DNA from: Actinomycetes bacterium
GTDB taxonomy: Bacteria; Actinomycetota; Thermoleophilia; Gaiellales; Gaiellaceae
Length of the DNA stretch: 64,000 nt
Direction of reading: 5' to 3'
Assembly: GCA_026708005.1 (NCBI GenBank)
Contig: JAPOVR010000145.1
Span: 1 to 64,000, forward strand
Program-made: the position numbers and the translations under genes
Shown here: piece by piece, positions 1 to 6,740 of the stretch
How positions within the stretch are numbered: position 1 is the first letter of the stretch
Layout: every line of letters starts with the position of its first letter
Notes under the pieces: model-generated
What the model was told of the DNA's origin: nothing
Seen by the model: the letters and a program-made list of their open reading frames with translations, nothing else
Databases searched by the model: none

Positions 1-1
1 C

Positions 2-175
2 CCGCCACCAACCACCCCCCCACCAAGGCCCAACCAGACCCAAAAGAGCAACTCACACGGTGCCTTCCTGATGGACGAGACGAAGCGGAGCACCGCGATC
101 AACGAGATCGCCGGCATGGCTGTCGACCTCACCACACTCGAGTGTGCGCTCATGCAAACCGACCCACCCCGCTGA
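2..175 (+). CDS. possible C-terminal fragment of an unidentified protein
   Basis: A reading frame is open from the left edge and stops with TGA at 173-175; only about 57 codons lie in the window. The last 34 residues, from an internal ATG at 71, read as a plausible soluble helical tail (MDETKRSTAINEIAG, then VDLTTLECAL). The first 45 bases are very C-rich and give mostly Pro and Thr, which may be low-complexity linker or non-coding DNA. I do not recognise the family and there is no domain to name. It could equally be chance coding. Confidence 0.2.
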   Translation, partial: PPPTTPPPRPNQTQKSNSHGAFLMDETKRSTAINEIAGMAVDLTTLECALMQTDPPR

Positions 176-268
176 CTCCACACTTCGCAGGCTCGACCGG
201 AGCCGGCAAATGGAGCGCGTCAGGGAGCTTCTCTTGGAACCAGACGGCCCCTAAAGCAAGAGCAGGAG

Positions 269-341
269 AGGCGCATACGGGATTCGAACCCGTGCTACCG
301 GCGTGAGAGGCCGGCGTCCTAGGCCACTAGACGAATGCGCC
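269..341 (-). tRNA. tRNA-Glu (anticodon CTC)
   Basis: On the minus strand a full cloverleaf can be drawn. The acceptor stem is GGCGCAT paired with ATGCGCC. The anticodon stem is CCGGC/GCCGG around the loop CTCTCAC, which puts CTC at positions 34-36. The T-arm contains GGTTCGAATCC. No CCA is encoded at the 3' end. It decodes GAG, a common codon in this GC-rich DNA. gltX, the enzyme that charges it, lies 2.5 kb upstream on the same strand. Confidence 0.95.
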
Positions 342-462
342 TTCTCGATGAATGCGCCTGCACGAGGGAATCTAGCCGATCGTGCACGGTGAGCGCCTCT
401 CCGTCTCAACCACGCCTGAGACAGCACACGGTGCTTCGAGGCACTGCCGAGGCGGAGTCCCG

Positions 463-882
463 CTAGTCCTCCGCGTCGCCGAGGATCTCAGCGAGGCGCG
501 CGGCCGCGTAGGCACTCCACGCGATCTCCGGGTCGTCCATGAGGGAGCGGAGGACCTCGGTCACGTGTGGGAGCCCCGTTGCCCGCTCGCTTACCGCTCG
601 TAGGCCACCCTGGAGCAGCTCGCGTCGCGCCGGACTATCGAGGTCGGATGCCATCGACCCAACGGCTCGGCCGTGCAGATCGAGGCCGCGCTGCGGGTCG
701 CCGCCTGAGGCGAGCATCAAGAGCGCACACCGTCCTGCGGCATTGAGCTCACCGTCCGGCACCGCGATGTCCTGCCCGCCGGCAAGCGCAAGCACGCAGA
801 GTCCCCGCACCAGGAGGTCCGGCTCCTCATCGGCGGCAAGCTGCCGCTCGAGCTCGGCGAGCCAGCTCGACGGCAGGGTCAC
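463..882 (-). CDS. hypothetical helical protein, 139 aa, coupled to the MBL-fold hydrolase
   Basis: The predicted 139-residue protein is acidic, rich in Ala and Leu, and appears almost wholly alpha-helical, with no signal peptide or membrane segment. It has single Cys residues near 28 and 52 and no metal motif. The start is GTG at 882. The stop of the upstream metallo-hydrolase ends at 884, so the two are probably translationally coupled and belong to one transcript with the alcohol dehydrogenase at 1.6-2.7 kb. I do not recognise the family. The helical repeats could form a small HEAT-like or scaffold fold, but that is a guess. Confidence 0.6.
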   Translation of the reverse strand: MTLPSSWLAELERQLAADEEPDLLVRGLCVLALAGGQDIAVPDGELNAAGRCALLMLASGGDPQRGLDLHGRAVGSMASDLDSPARRELLQGGLRAVSERATGLPHVTEVLRSLMDDPEIAWSAYAAARLAEILGDAED

Positions 883-883
883 C

Positions 884-1621
884 TCAACGCTGCACTTTTG
901 ATCCCGCGACCACCGCTTCCGCGCCCGCAGGGAAGCGAACCCACGCCTTGTGCGTGCCGTCGTAGTCGGGGCCCCACAGGAGGAGCGTCGCCTCTTCTCC
1001 AGCGACGCGGCACGCCTCGTCGCCGGGTGGGTCGACTCCCCTCCAGGCGCGCACGAAGAGGTTCGTCTCCCACTCCGTGCCGATCGTCGAGGGTTCTCGG
1101 TGACCTGGATGGATTCGCACGCCCGCGTCGAGGCCCATGAGCCGATCCATGATCGACGCCCTGTGGCTCTCGAAGATGGCTCCGCGCCCGCGCGTCCCGC
1201 CGACCGTGCCCTTGAACAGGCAGTCAGCGGTGAAGCAGTCGCTGCCGTTCACGAGAAACGCCAGGTGACCCTGGCTGTGGCCCGGCGTTGCGATCACGTC
1301 GATCTCGAGCTCGCCCGACCGGATCGTGTCACCGTCGGCGACCTCCTCATCGACGTCGAACGCCGTCTCCCTCGCCGAGAGCGCGCTCGCGACGATCGGG
1401 GCAGCGAAGCGGGAGCGAAAGCCCTCCGCATCCACGACGTGATCGACGTCCTCGTGCGTCAGCAGAACATGGGTGATGGCGATGCGGTCTCCCTCGATCT
1501 GCTGGAGGAGCGGATCGGCGACGCCGTTGCCGTCGATGAGGACGCCATGCCCGCCAGGACGATCGGCGAGCAGGTAGGCGTTCGAGAGCCAGCTGGGATG
1601 CTCGGTGCGTTCGATGATCAT
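884..1621 (-). CDS. MBL-fold metallo-hydrolase (thioester hydrolase type)
   Basis: A 245-residue metallo-beta-lactamase fold protein. The metal-site motif is THEDVDH at 55-61. The usual HxHxDH therefore reads HxDxDH, with Asp58 in place of the second His. Further ligands are H115/H119 in ATPGHSQGH, D133 in FTADCLF, and H171/H174 in HPGH. The fold is shared with glyoxalase II and other thioester hydrolases. It lies 11 bases downstream of a class III-type alcohol dehydrogenase. In mycobacteria the mycothiol-dependent formaldehyde dehydrogenase mscR is followed by a comparable MBL gene proposed to hydrolyse the S-formyl thioester. By analogy this enzyme may release formate from an S-formyl thiol; that role is inferred. 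Confidence 0.85.
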   Translation of the reverse strand: MIIERTEHPSWLSNAYLLADRPGGHGVLIDGNGVADPLLQQIEGDRIAITHVLLTHEDVDHVVDAEGFRSRFAAPIVASALSARETAFDVDEEVADGDTIRSGELEIDVIATPGHSQGHLAFLVNGSDCFTADCLFKGTVGGTRGRGAIFESHRASIMDRLMGLDAGVRIHPGHREPSTIGTEWETNLFVRAWRGVDPPGDEACRVAGEEATLLLWGPDYDGTHKAWVRFPAGAEAVVAGSKVQR

Positions 1622-1632
1622 GTCCAGCCCTC

Positions 1633-2739
1633 CTAGGTGAAGTCGATCACGCTGCGGATGCCGTCCTGGGCCTCCATGAGCTCGAAGCCGCGGTTGACCT
1701 CATCGAGGGAGAGCTTGTGAGAGACGAAGGCATCGACATCGATGTCTCCAGCCAGGTAGAGCTCGACAAGCTCGGGCACCTGATCGCGGCCCTTCACACC
1801 GCCGAACGACGAGCCACAGACGCGACGGCCAGTGATGAGGAAGCGCGGCACGATATCGAGCGTCACGCCCTTGCCCGCAACACCAGCGACGGTGCACAGC
1901 CCCCAGCCCATGCGGGCTGCTTCCACCGCCTGGCGCATCACCGTGACGTTGCCTGTTGCCTCGAACGTGTAGTCGGCGCCGAAGCCATCGGTCAGCTCGA
2001 GGATCTGCTCGACCGCATCCGGGCCACCGCGCAGCGTGTCGGTTGCCCCCTGGCCCTCCGCGAGAGCGAGCCGCGACTCCGACAGATCGACGCAGACAAT
2101 GCGACCGGCGCCCCGGAGCCTGCAGCCGACGACCGCACCCAAACCGACCATCCCCGCCCCGAAGACGACGCAGATGGAGCCGGACTTGACCTTCGCGGTG
2201 TTGATGGCAGCACCGATGCCGGTCGAGAGGCCGCACGCAAAGAGGCACGCCCGGTCGAGGGGTGCGTCCTTCGACACCTTGGCGAGCGCGATCTCGGGCA
2301 TGACGGTGTACTCGGCGAACGTCGACGTGCCCATGAAGTGGCGAATCGGCTCCTCGCCGCGCGAGAAGCGGGTCGTGCCGTCTGGCAGGTAGCCCTGGCC
2401 CTGCATCTCCCGGATCGCGAGGCAGATGTTCGTGTCGGGGCTCTGGCAGTGGATGCACTCCCGGCATTGGGGCGAGAAGAGCGTGACGACGTGGTCACCA
2501 ACCTCGAGGGAGCTCACGCCTTCCCCGATGCGCTCCACCACGCCGGCACCCTCGTGGCCGAGCACGGCGGGCGCGTACCCAGACGGGTCGGCACCCGAGG
2601 CTGTGTAGAGGTCGGTGTGGCACACGCCGCAGGCTGTCAGCCGCACCAGCACCTCGCCGCCCTCCGGCTCGGCGAGGGCAACCTCCTGGACGGAAAGTGG
2701 GGCTCCGAACTCCTCGAGCACAGCCGCGCGAATCTTCAT
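1633..2739 (-). CDS. zinc-dependent alcohol dehydrogenase, class III / formaldehyde dehydrogenase type
   Basis: A 368-residue medium-chain dehydrogenase. The catalytic zinc site is seen in ACGVCHTD (C37) and GHEG (H62, E63). The structural zinc loop has C92, C95, C98 and C106 (CRECIHC then NIC). The coenzyme-binding fold has GAGMVGLGAV near 195. The spacing and the MGTSTFAEYTV block are typical of class III enzymes that oxidise the adduct of formaldehyde with glutathione or mycothiol, using NAD. It starts the three-gene minus-strand unit ADH, MBL hydrolase, 139-aa protein. Which low-molecular-weight thiol it uses cannot be told from sequence; in an actinobacterium mycothiol is the usual candidate. 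Confidence 0.9.
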   Translation of the reverse strand: MKIRAAVLEEFGAPLSVQEVALAEPEGGEVLVRLTACGVCHTDLYTASGADPSGYAPAVLGHEGAGVVERIGEGVSSLEVGDHVVTLFSPQCRECIHCQSPDTNICLAIREMQGQGYLPDGTTRFSRGEEPIRHFMGTSTFAEYTVMPEIALAKVSKDAPLDRACLFACGLSTGIGAAINTAKVKSGSICVVFGAGMVGLGAVVGCRLRGAGRIVCVDLSESRLALAEGQGATDTLRGGPDAVEQILELTDGFGADYTFEATGNVTVMRQAVEAARMGWGLCTVAGVAGKGVTLDIVPRFLITGRRVCGSSFGGVKGRDQVPELVELYLAGDIDVDAFVSHKLSLDEVNRGFELMEAQDGIRSVIDFT

Positions 2740-2804
2740 CTGAGGCTCCCTTTTCGTCGACGCGTTGATGCTACCGCGCTGGGCTCGGCTCGTCGGTGAC
2801 CAGG

Positions 2805-4061
2805 TTACGCGGCGGCTGCAGCAAGCCTCGCGAGGCTCTCGTCGCGCCCGAGCAGCTCGATTGACTCGAAGAGCCCAGGCGAGACCTTCGATCCGGTGAG
2901 CGCGATCCGGATTGGCTGAAGCGCCTTGCGCGGCTTTAGCTCAAGGCCATCCGCGACAGCGCGAAGCGCCGTCTCGATCTCGGGGGCAGCGAACGGCTCG
3001 ACCGAGCGTAGTGCGTCGCGCGCGCCGCGAAGCACAGGTCCGGCGTCGACGAGCGCTGCCGGATCAGGCTCAACCGGGCCGAAGAGGAAGCGGCAGTAGT
3101 CCGGGTACTCCGCGAAGGTCGAGAGCTTCTCTTGAACCAGTGGGACCGAGCTTCGAATGAGCTTGGCATCGCCGTCAAAACCGATGTCGGCGAGGTACGC
3201 AGCGAGCGCCTCCCCATACGCAGCCTGGGCCTGGCCGCGTAGGTGGACGCCGTTCAGCCACCTAAGCTTTGCGTGATCGAACGTGGCCGGACTCGACCCG
3301 ACCCGCTCGAGCGTGAAACCTCGCACGATCTCGCTGCGAGACATGACCGTCGTCTTTTCATCGAGGCTCCAGCCGAGCAGCGCGAGGTAGTTGAGCACGG
3401 CGTCAGCGAGGTAGCCGGCCGATCGAAACTCCTCAACCGAGACCGCGCCATGGCGCTTCGAGAGCTTCTGGCCATCGGGGCCGTGGACGTTCGGCAGGTG
3501 CGCGTAGATGGGCCGGTCGCCACCGATGGCTTGGAGCACGAGGAGCTGCTTGGGGGTGTTCGAGAGGTGATCCTCACCCCTGATGACGTGGGTGATCGCG
3601 CTGGCGGCGTCGTCGAGGGGCGCTGCGAAGTTGTACGTCGGGCGTCCATCCGAGCGGAGGATGACGAGATCCTCGATCGTGCCGTTGTCGACCTCGACGC
3701 GTCCCCTGACCACATCGTCCCACACGATCACCCCGTCGGAGGGCGTGCGGAGGCGGATTGCTCCCCCGTCGTGGTATGCGTCGCCGGTCTCGAGCAGCGC
3801 CCGAGCCGTCTCTTGGTGATGCGCCATGCGGTCGAGCTGGAACGTTGGCTCCTCATCCGGTTCCAGGCCGAGCCAGGCCAGCGAGCGGACGATCTGCTCG
3901 GCCGCGGCGTGTACCTCTCGGCTGGTGTCGGTGTTCTCGATTCGAACGAGGAAGCGCCCGCTGTGGTGTCGCGCGAACAGCCAGTTGAACAGCGCGGTCC
4001 TGACGCCACCGACGTGCAGAAATCCCGTCGGGCTGGGGGCGAAACGCACGGTGACTGCCAT
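2805..4061 (-). CDS. gltX: glutamyl-tRNA synthetase, compact form
   Basis: Class I synthetase that attaches glutamate to tRNA-Glu. The ATP-site signature HVGG is at 16-19 in APSPTGFLHVGG, and the KMSKS-type loop KLSKR is at 199-203. The anticodon-binding alpha-helical half follows. The protein is 418 residues, against roughly 465-490 for most bacterial GluRS. The missing part is internal. After the catalytic-domain helix ending ETGDAY (92-96) the chain goes straight to HDGGAIRLR, so the segment that normally carries the CxC...C zinc insertion and stem-contact region is absent. The frame is continuous, so this looks like a true deletion. It is divergent from the osmC-family gene. Confidence 0.93.
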   Translation of the reverse strand: MAVTVRFAPSPTGFLHVGGVRTALFNWLFARHHSGRFLVRIENTDTSREVHAAAEQIVRSLAWLGLEPDEEPTFQLDRMAHHQETARALLETGDAYHDGGAIRLRTPSDGVIVWDDVVRGRVEVDNGTIEDLVILRSDGRPTYNFAAPLDDAASAITHVIRGEDHLSNTPKQLLVLQAIGGDRPIYAHLPNVHGPDGQKLSKRHGAVSVEEFRSAGYLADAVLNYLALLGWSLDEKTTVMSRSEIVRGFTLERVGSSPATFDHAKLRWLNGVHLRGQAQAAYGEALAAYLADIGFDGDAKLIRSSVPLVQEKLSTFAEYPDYCRFLFGPVEPDPAALVDAGPVLRGARDALRSVEPFAAPEIETALRAVADGLELKPRKALQPIRIALTGSKVSPGLFESIELLGRDESLARLAAAAA

Positions 4062-4092
4062 CAGGCCATCGTAGCCGAGTCGTTTGGCAAGC

Positions 4093-4121
4093 TTGACATT
4101 CGCCTACAAAAGCGCTAGACA
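4093..4121 (+). promoter_or_regulatory. sigma70-type promoter of the OsmC-family gene
   Basis: TTGACA at 4093-4098 matches the -35 consensus. A 17-base spacer (4099-4115) leads to TAGACA at 4116-4121, a reasonable -10. The OsmC-family ATG is 17 bases downstream of the -10, with a strong ribosome binding site (GAGGAGGGAGG, 4125-4135) ending 3 bases before it. The leader would therefore be very short. Confidence 0.6.
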
Positions 4122-4138
4122 GCCGAGGAGGGAGGCTT

Positions 4139-4591
4139 ATGGACGACGATCGCTACTTCCGGTTCCACGCCGAAACGCAGTCGAGTGCGGTTTCAGGCCG
4201 GGCGCTCCAGCGAGTGCGGTCGAACCACTTCGTCATCGACGATCCTGCGCGCGAGGGCTACAACGGCCCGGGCGAGGCGCCGAACGCGGGCGAGTACTTC
4301 CTGTCGGGCATCACGGGCTGCGCGGTCTTGATGATGGAGCGCATTGCGCGGGAGGAGAACCTCCCGCTGCAGCAGGTGCACGTCAGCATGGATGCTGCGC
4401 TCGACATGGAGGCCGAGCGGCAGGAGCTGTCGGTGTTCGACAGCGCGTCGATGCACTTCTCGTTCGCCGGGGTCTCAGACGCGGAGGCTGAGCAGCTCGT
4501 CGCGACGTTCAAGGAGCGCTGACCGCTGTACGGCTCGGTCGCAGTTGCGACCCCGGACACGACCGTCGGCTTCGACGCTCGCCCCGCCTAG
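4139..4591 (+). CDS. OsmC/Ohr-family peroxide reductase, candidate selenoprotein with in-frame TGA at codon 128
   Basis: OsmC-family proteins are thiol peroxidases with two active-site cysteines about 66 residues apart (Cys59 and Cys125 in E. coli OsmC). Here the first is present as C61 in the family signature SGITGCAVLMM. Conventional translation stops at TGA 4520-4522 after 127 residues (FKER). If TGA is read as selenocysteine, the same frame continues with PLYGSVAVATP and DTTV to TAG at 4589-4591. That gives 150 residues with U at 128, exactly where the family has the second Cys in its CPLYGS-type motif and 67 residues after C61. A hairpin fitting a bacterial SECIS follows the TGA. OsmC-like selenoproteins have been reported in environmental sequence surveys. 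Alternatives are a TGC-to-TGA sequencing error or a truncated gene. No sel genes are in this window. Confidence 0.75.
4531..4555 (+). promoter_or_regulatory. bacterial SECIS-like hairpin downstream of the OsmC TGA
   Basis: Nine base pairs form in two blocks: CGG (4531-4533) with CCG (4553-4555), and GGTCGC (4537-4542) with GCGACC (4547-4552). Between them a three-base bulge CTC (4534-4536) on the 5' side places an unpaired U. The tetraloop is AGTT (4543-4546), so GU sits in the apical loop. The loop begins 21 bases after the TGA. Bulged U, GU in the apical loop and this spacing are the known features of SelB-recognised bacterial SECIS elements such as that of E. coli fdhF. It lies within the extended reading frame. 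Confidence 0.65.
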
Positions 4592-4611
4592 GCAGACCAC
4601 TCGGCCGCTGA

Positions 4612-4639
4612 GCAACGCGGCGCTGACACCCGGCGTTGC
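4612..4639 (+). terminator. hairpin after the OsmC-family gene, possible weak terminator
   Basis: GCAACGC (4612-4618) pairs with GCGTTGC (4633-4639) around a 14-base loop, 20 bases after the TAG that ends the extended OsmC frame. There is no T-run, so factor-independent termination is uncertain. It supports the view that the transcript extends past the TGA to about 4640. Confidence 0.3.
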
Positions 4640-4838
4640 CCTCCCCGCCCCCAAGCCCACGGGTGATCCTTGCCCCAGGCTTGCGCATGTGCGGTTGGTG
4701 GTTGGTAGTGGCATGCCCTCTGACCTGCGGTCGGGCTCGATGCAGTCGAGCTCGGCACAGCCACGGCGCAACCAGCCAGCGTCGATCGAGTGGCCGTCGG
4801 GTATGGCTGCGAGCGGTCTCTGCCTCTAAGCTCGCGAG

Positions 4839-5708
4839 GTGCTGATCGGCGCGCACGTCTCGAGTTCCGGGGGCATTGACACGGCCGTCGATCGCATCGA
4901 GAAGCTGCGTTGCAGAGCAGTCCAGATCTTCACGCAGAGCCCGCGCGCATGGCGACCGACCAGCCACAGCGCCGAGGCGCTCGAGCGCTTTCGAACCCGG
5001 CGACGCGAGGCGGGCATCGAGTCGGTCGTCTGTCACGCCATCTACCTCATCAACCTCGCCAGCCCTGATCGCGCGCTGTACCGGAAGTCGGTTACCGCGC
5101 TTGAGCAGACGGTTGATGTGGCTGTGGCGATTGCGGCCGATGCCGTCATCCTGCATGTCGGGTCCCACCTCGGAGCCGGGCTGGCGGCGGCCCTCGATCG
5201 GGTGACGGCCGCGCTGCGGGCTGGCCTCGACCGATGCAGCGGTCCAACCCACATCCTCCTCGAGAACTCAGCCGGGGCCGGGGGCACGATCGGGCGGTCG
5301 ATCGAGGAGCTGGACACGATCGATGCTGCCCTAGATCGGCCAAAGCGCCTCGGTCTCTGCCTCGACTCGTGTCACCTCTGGGTTTCGGGCACCGACGTAA
5401 CCAACCCCGCAGTGATGGACGAGCTTCTCGCCGAGGTCGAGCGTCGATTCGGACTTGAGCGTCTGCGGTGCCTCCATGTCAACGACGCGAGCGCCGAGCG
5501 TGGCTCGAACCGGGACCGGCACGCCAACTTGCTGGGCGGGCACATGGGTGCCGGTCTTGGCGCCTTCCTCGCGCACCCCGCCCTCCAGCATCTCCCCGCA
5601 ATCCTGGAGACGCCCGGAGCAGCCCGGCGTGGGCCCGACGCAGACGAGGTCAGGAAGCTGCGCGATCTCCACGCGGCTGCGGCGGGAGACACAAGGCTCG
5701 CGAAGTAG
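4839..5708 (+). CDS. nfo: endonuclease IV (AP endonuclease)
   Basis: A 289-residue TIM-barrel metal-dependent nuclease that cleaves the backbone 5' of abasic sites in base excision repair. It shows GAHVSSSGG at 4-12 near the N-terminus, the metal-ligand blocks LHVGSHLG, LLENSAG and CLDSCHLW, then HVNDAS, HANLLGGHMG and the terminal ILETPG. The usual CLDTCH and HENxGxGxxG blocks carry small changes but keep the ligands. The start is GTG at 4839. It follows the OsmC-family gene by 250 bases on the same strand and ends at a long convergent junction. Confidence 0.92.
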   Translation: MLIGAHVSSSGGIDTAVDRIEKLRCRAVQIFTQSPRAWRPTSHSAEALERFRTRRREAGIESVVCHAIYLINLASPDRALYRKSVTALEQTVDVAVAIAADAVILHVGSHLGAGLAAALDRVTAALRAGLDRCSGPTHILLENSAGAGGTIGRSIEELDTIDAALDRPKRLGLCLDSCHLWVSGTDVTNPAVMDELLAEVERRFGLERLRCLHVNDASAERGSNRDRHANLLGGHMGAGLGAFLAHPALQHLPAILETPGAARRGPDADEVRKLRDLHAAAAGDTRLAK

Positions 5709-6056
5709 GCCTTGCACTTCCAGCCGGCGCGATCTCCACGCAGCCGCAATACGAGGTAACGGCGCCGAGCCGCCGCGACGAGCCGCCGCGACGGGCCGCC
5801 TGCTCAGGCGGCGGGAAGACCAGCCCACCCTCCTCCCACCCACCCGAGGGAGGGTAGCTCGCCAAAGCGCGCGACTCTCTCGCGATCTGCGAGAGAAGCG
5901 TCACGAAAGTGTGCCAAGATTGGGGGGCGCTGCGCCAGATAGTCGAGAGCGTGCCGATATCCTGCGCCAAGCCCCACCAGGCCTCCACTGACCGGGCTCC
6001 CTCAGCGCACACGCCTGCCAGGGAAATTGGACGGAACAGCGCGCCGAGGATCGATG
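5709..6056. other. convergent intergenic region holding repeat copy A
   Basis: No gene is supported in this 348-base gap between nfo (plus) and the Cys-rich gene (minus). The left part has GC-rich direct near-repeats of the form GCCGCCGCGACG (5767-5798). The middle part is copy A of the dispersed structured repeat, listed separately. The right part has no recognisable structure. Confidence 0.6.
5826..5916 (+). repeat. dispersed structured intergenic repeat, copy A
   Basis: This segment aligns with two other intergenic segments of the window (9700-9790 on minus and 52218-52310 on plus). Hairpin 1 is ACCCTCC (5827-5833) with GGAGGGT (5849-5855), with CCCACCCACC in its loop. Hairpin 2 is TCTCTCG (5876-5882) with CGAGAGA (5890-5896) around a 7-base loop. 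The conserved tail is CACGAAAGTGTGCCA (5902-5916). The hairpin stems differ in sequence from copy C yet both pair, which points to selection on structure or to a REP/MITE-type element. Confidence 0.6.
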
Positions 6057-6560
6057 CTAAGCGTCGGCCGAGCGGTCGGCCTGCCGCGACTCCGCGCTAA
6101 CCGTGACGCGGAAGGCCGGTCGGCCTTGCGGAAGCTCGTAGAACTCTGGGTTGACACAGCCGAGGTTGTCCTCGCGGCTCTCGTAGCAACGCAGCACCTC
6201 GGCCCGGCACATCGGGAGAGGACGCCGGCAGGCTTTCACGGCACCGAAGCCGCCTCGCTCAGCGTGTGACTCGGCGAGAACGGCCAGATCGATCTCGACG
6301 TCGAAGACCTTCTGCATGCATCCCATGTAGGTGCGGCCCCGCTCCTCGTAGACATACACGAACGGGCATGCCTGCTCGATGCACGCAGACGGATGAACGA
6401 CCTTGTCGCAGTAAACAGCGCATCGCCTGCACTCCATCTCGTCCTGCGGCCGGAGTGGCAACCGCTCGTTGGCTGCGGCTCTTTCGTGCATCTCGTTTGG
6501 ATTGTGCGTGAGATCGACCGCTTCCGCAAGACCTCGAAGGGCCACGTCTTCGTTCATCAC
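6057..6560 (-). CDS. cysteine-rich conserved hypothetical protein
   Basis: A 167-residue soluble protein with nine Cys residues. The densest part is ECRRCAVYC followed by the block ending CIEQACPF, giving a CxxC-x3-C-x8-C-x4-C pattern near residues 44-65; more Cys lie near 81, 111, 118, 125 and 135. There is no signal peptide. The pattern suggests zinc or iron-sulfur binding, but I cannot assign a known cluster type or enzyme family. The start is GTG at 6560 or ATG at 6557. It is transcribed toward nfo and divergently from the Ca2+/H+ antiporter gene, 180 bases away. Confidence 0.8.
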   Translation of the reverse strand: MMNEDVALRGLAEAVDLTHNPNEMHERAAANERLPLRPQDEMECRRCAVYCDKVVHPSACIEQACPFVYVYEERGRTYMGCMQKVFDVEIDLAVLAESHAERGGFGAVKACRRPLPMCRAEVLRCYESREDNLGCVNPEFYELPQGRPAFRVTVSAESRQADRSADA

Positions 6561-6740
6561 GGAGACGGACAGCGCTCACAGCGGGCACAACACGCCGGCA
6601 GGGGAACAGCGAATGCTCGACCCAAAGCCCGACGCGCCCCGGCAGGCTGAGCTGCGCGCCAGATATCAAGCTGGCCCAAAGAGCGAGCATGAAATCTCGC
6701 CTGGGCTTGCCCGACGGGCGGGCAGGTACGCTCGGGGGCG

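Noticed and set aside
950-1636. Plus-strand frame of 228 codons over the MBL gene
   Set aside because: Mirror of a motif-bearing minus-strand gene, with no recognisable domain of its own.
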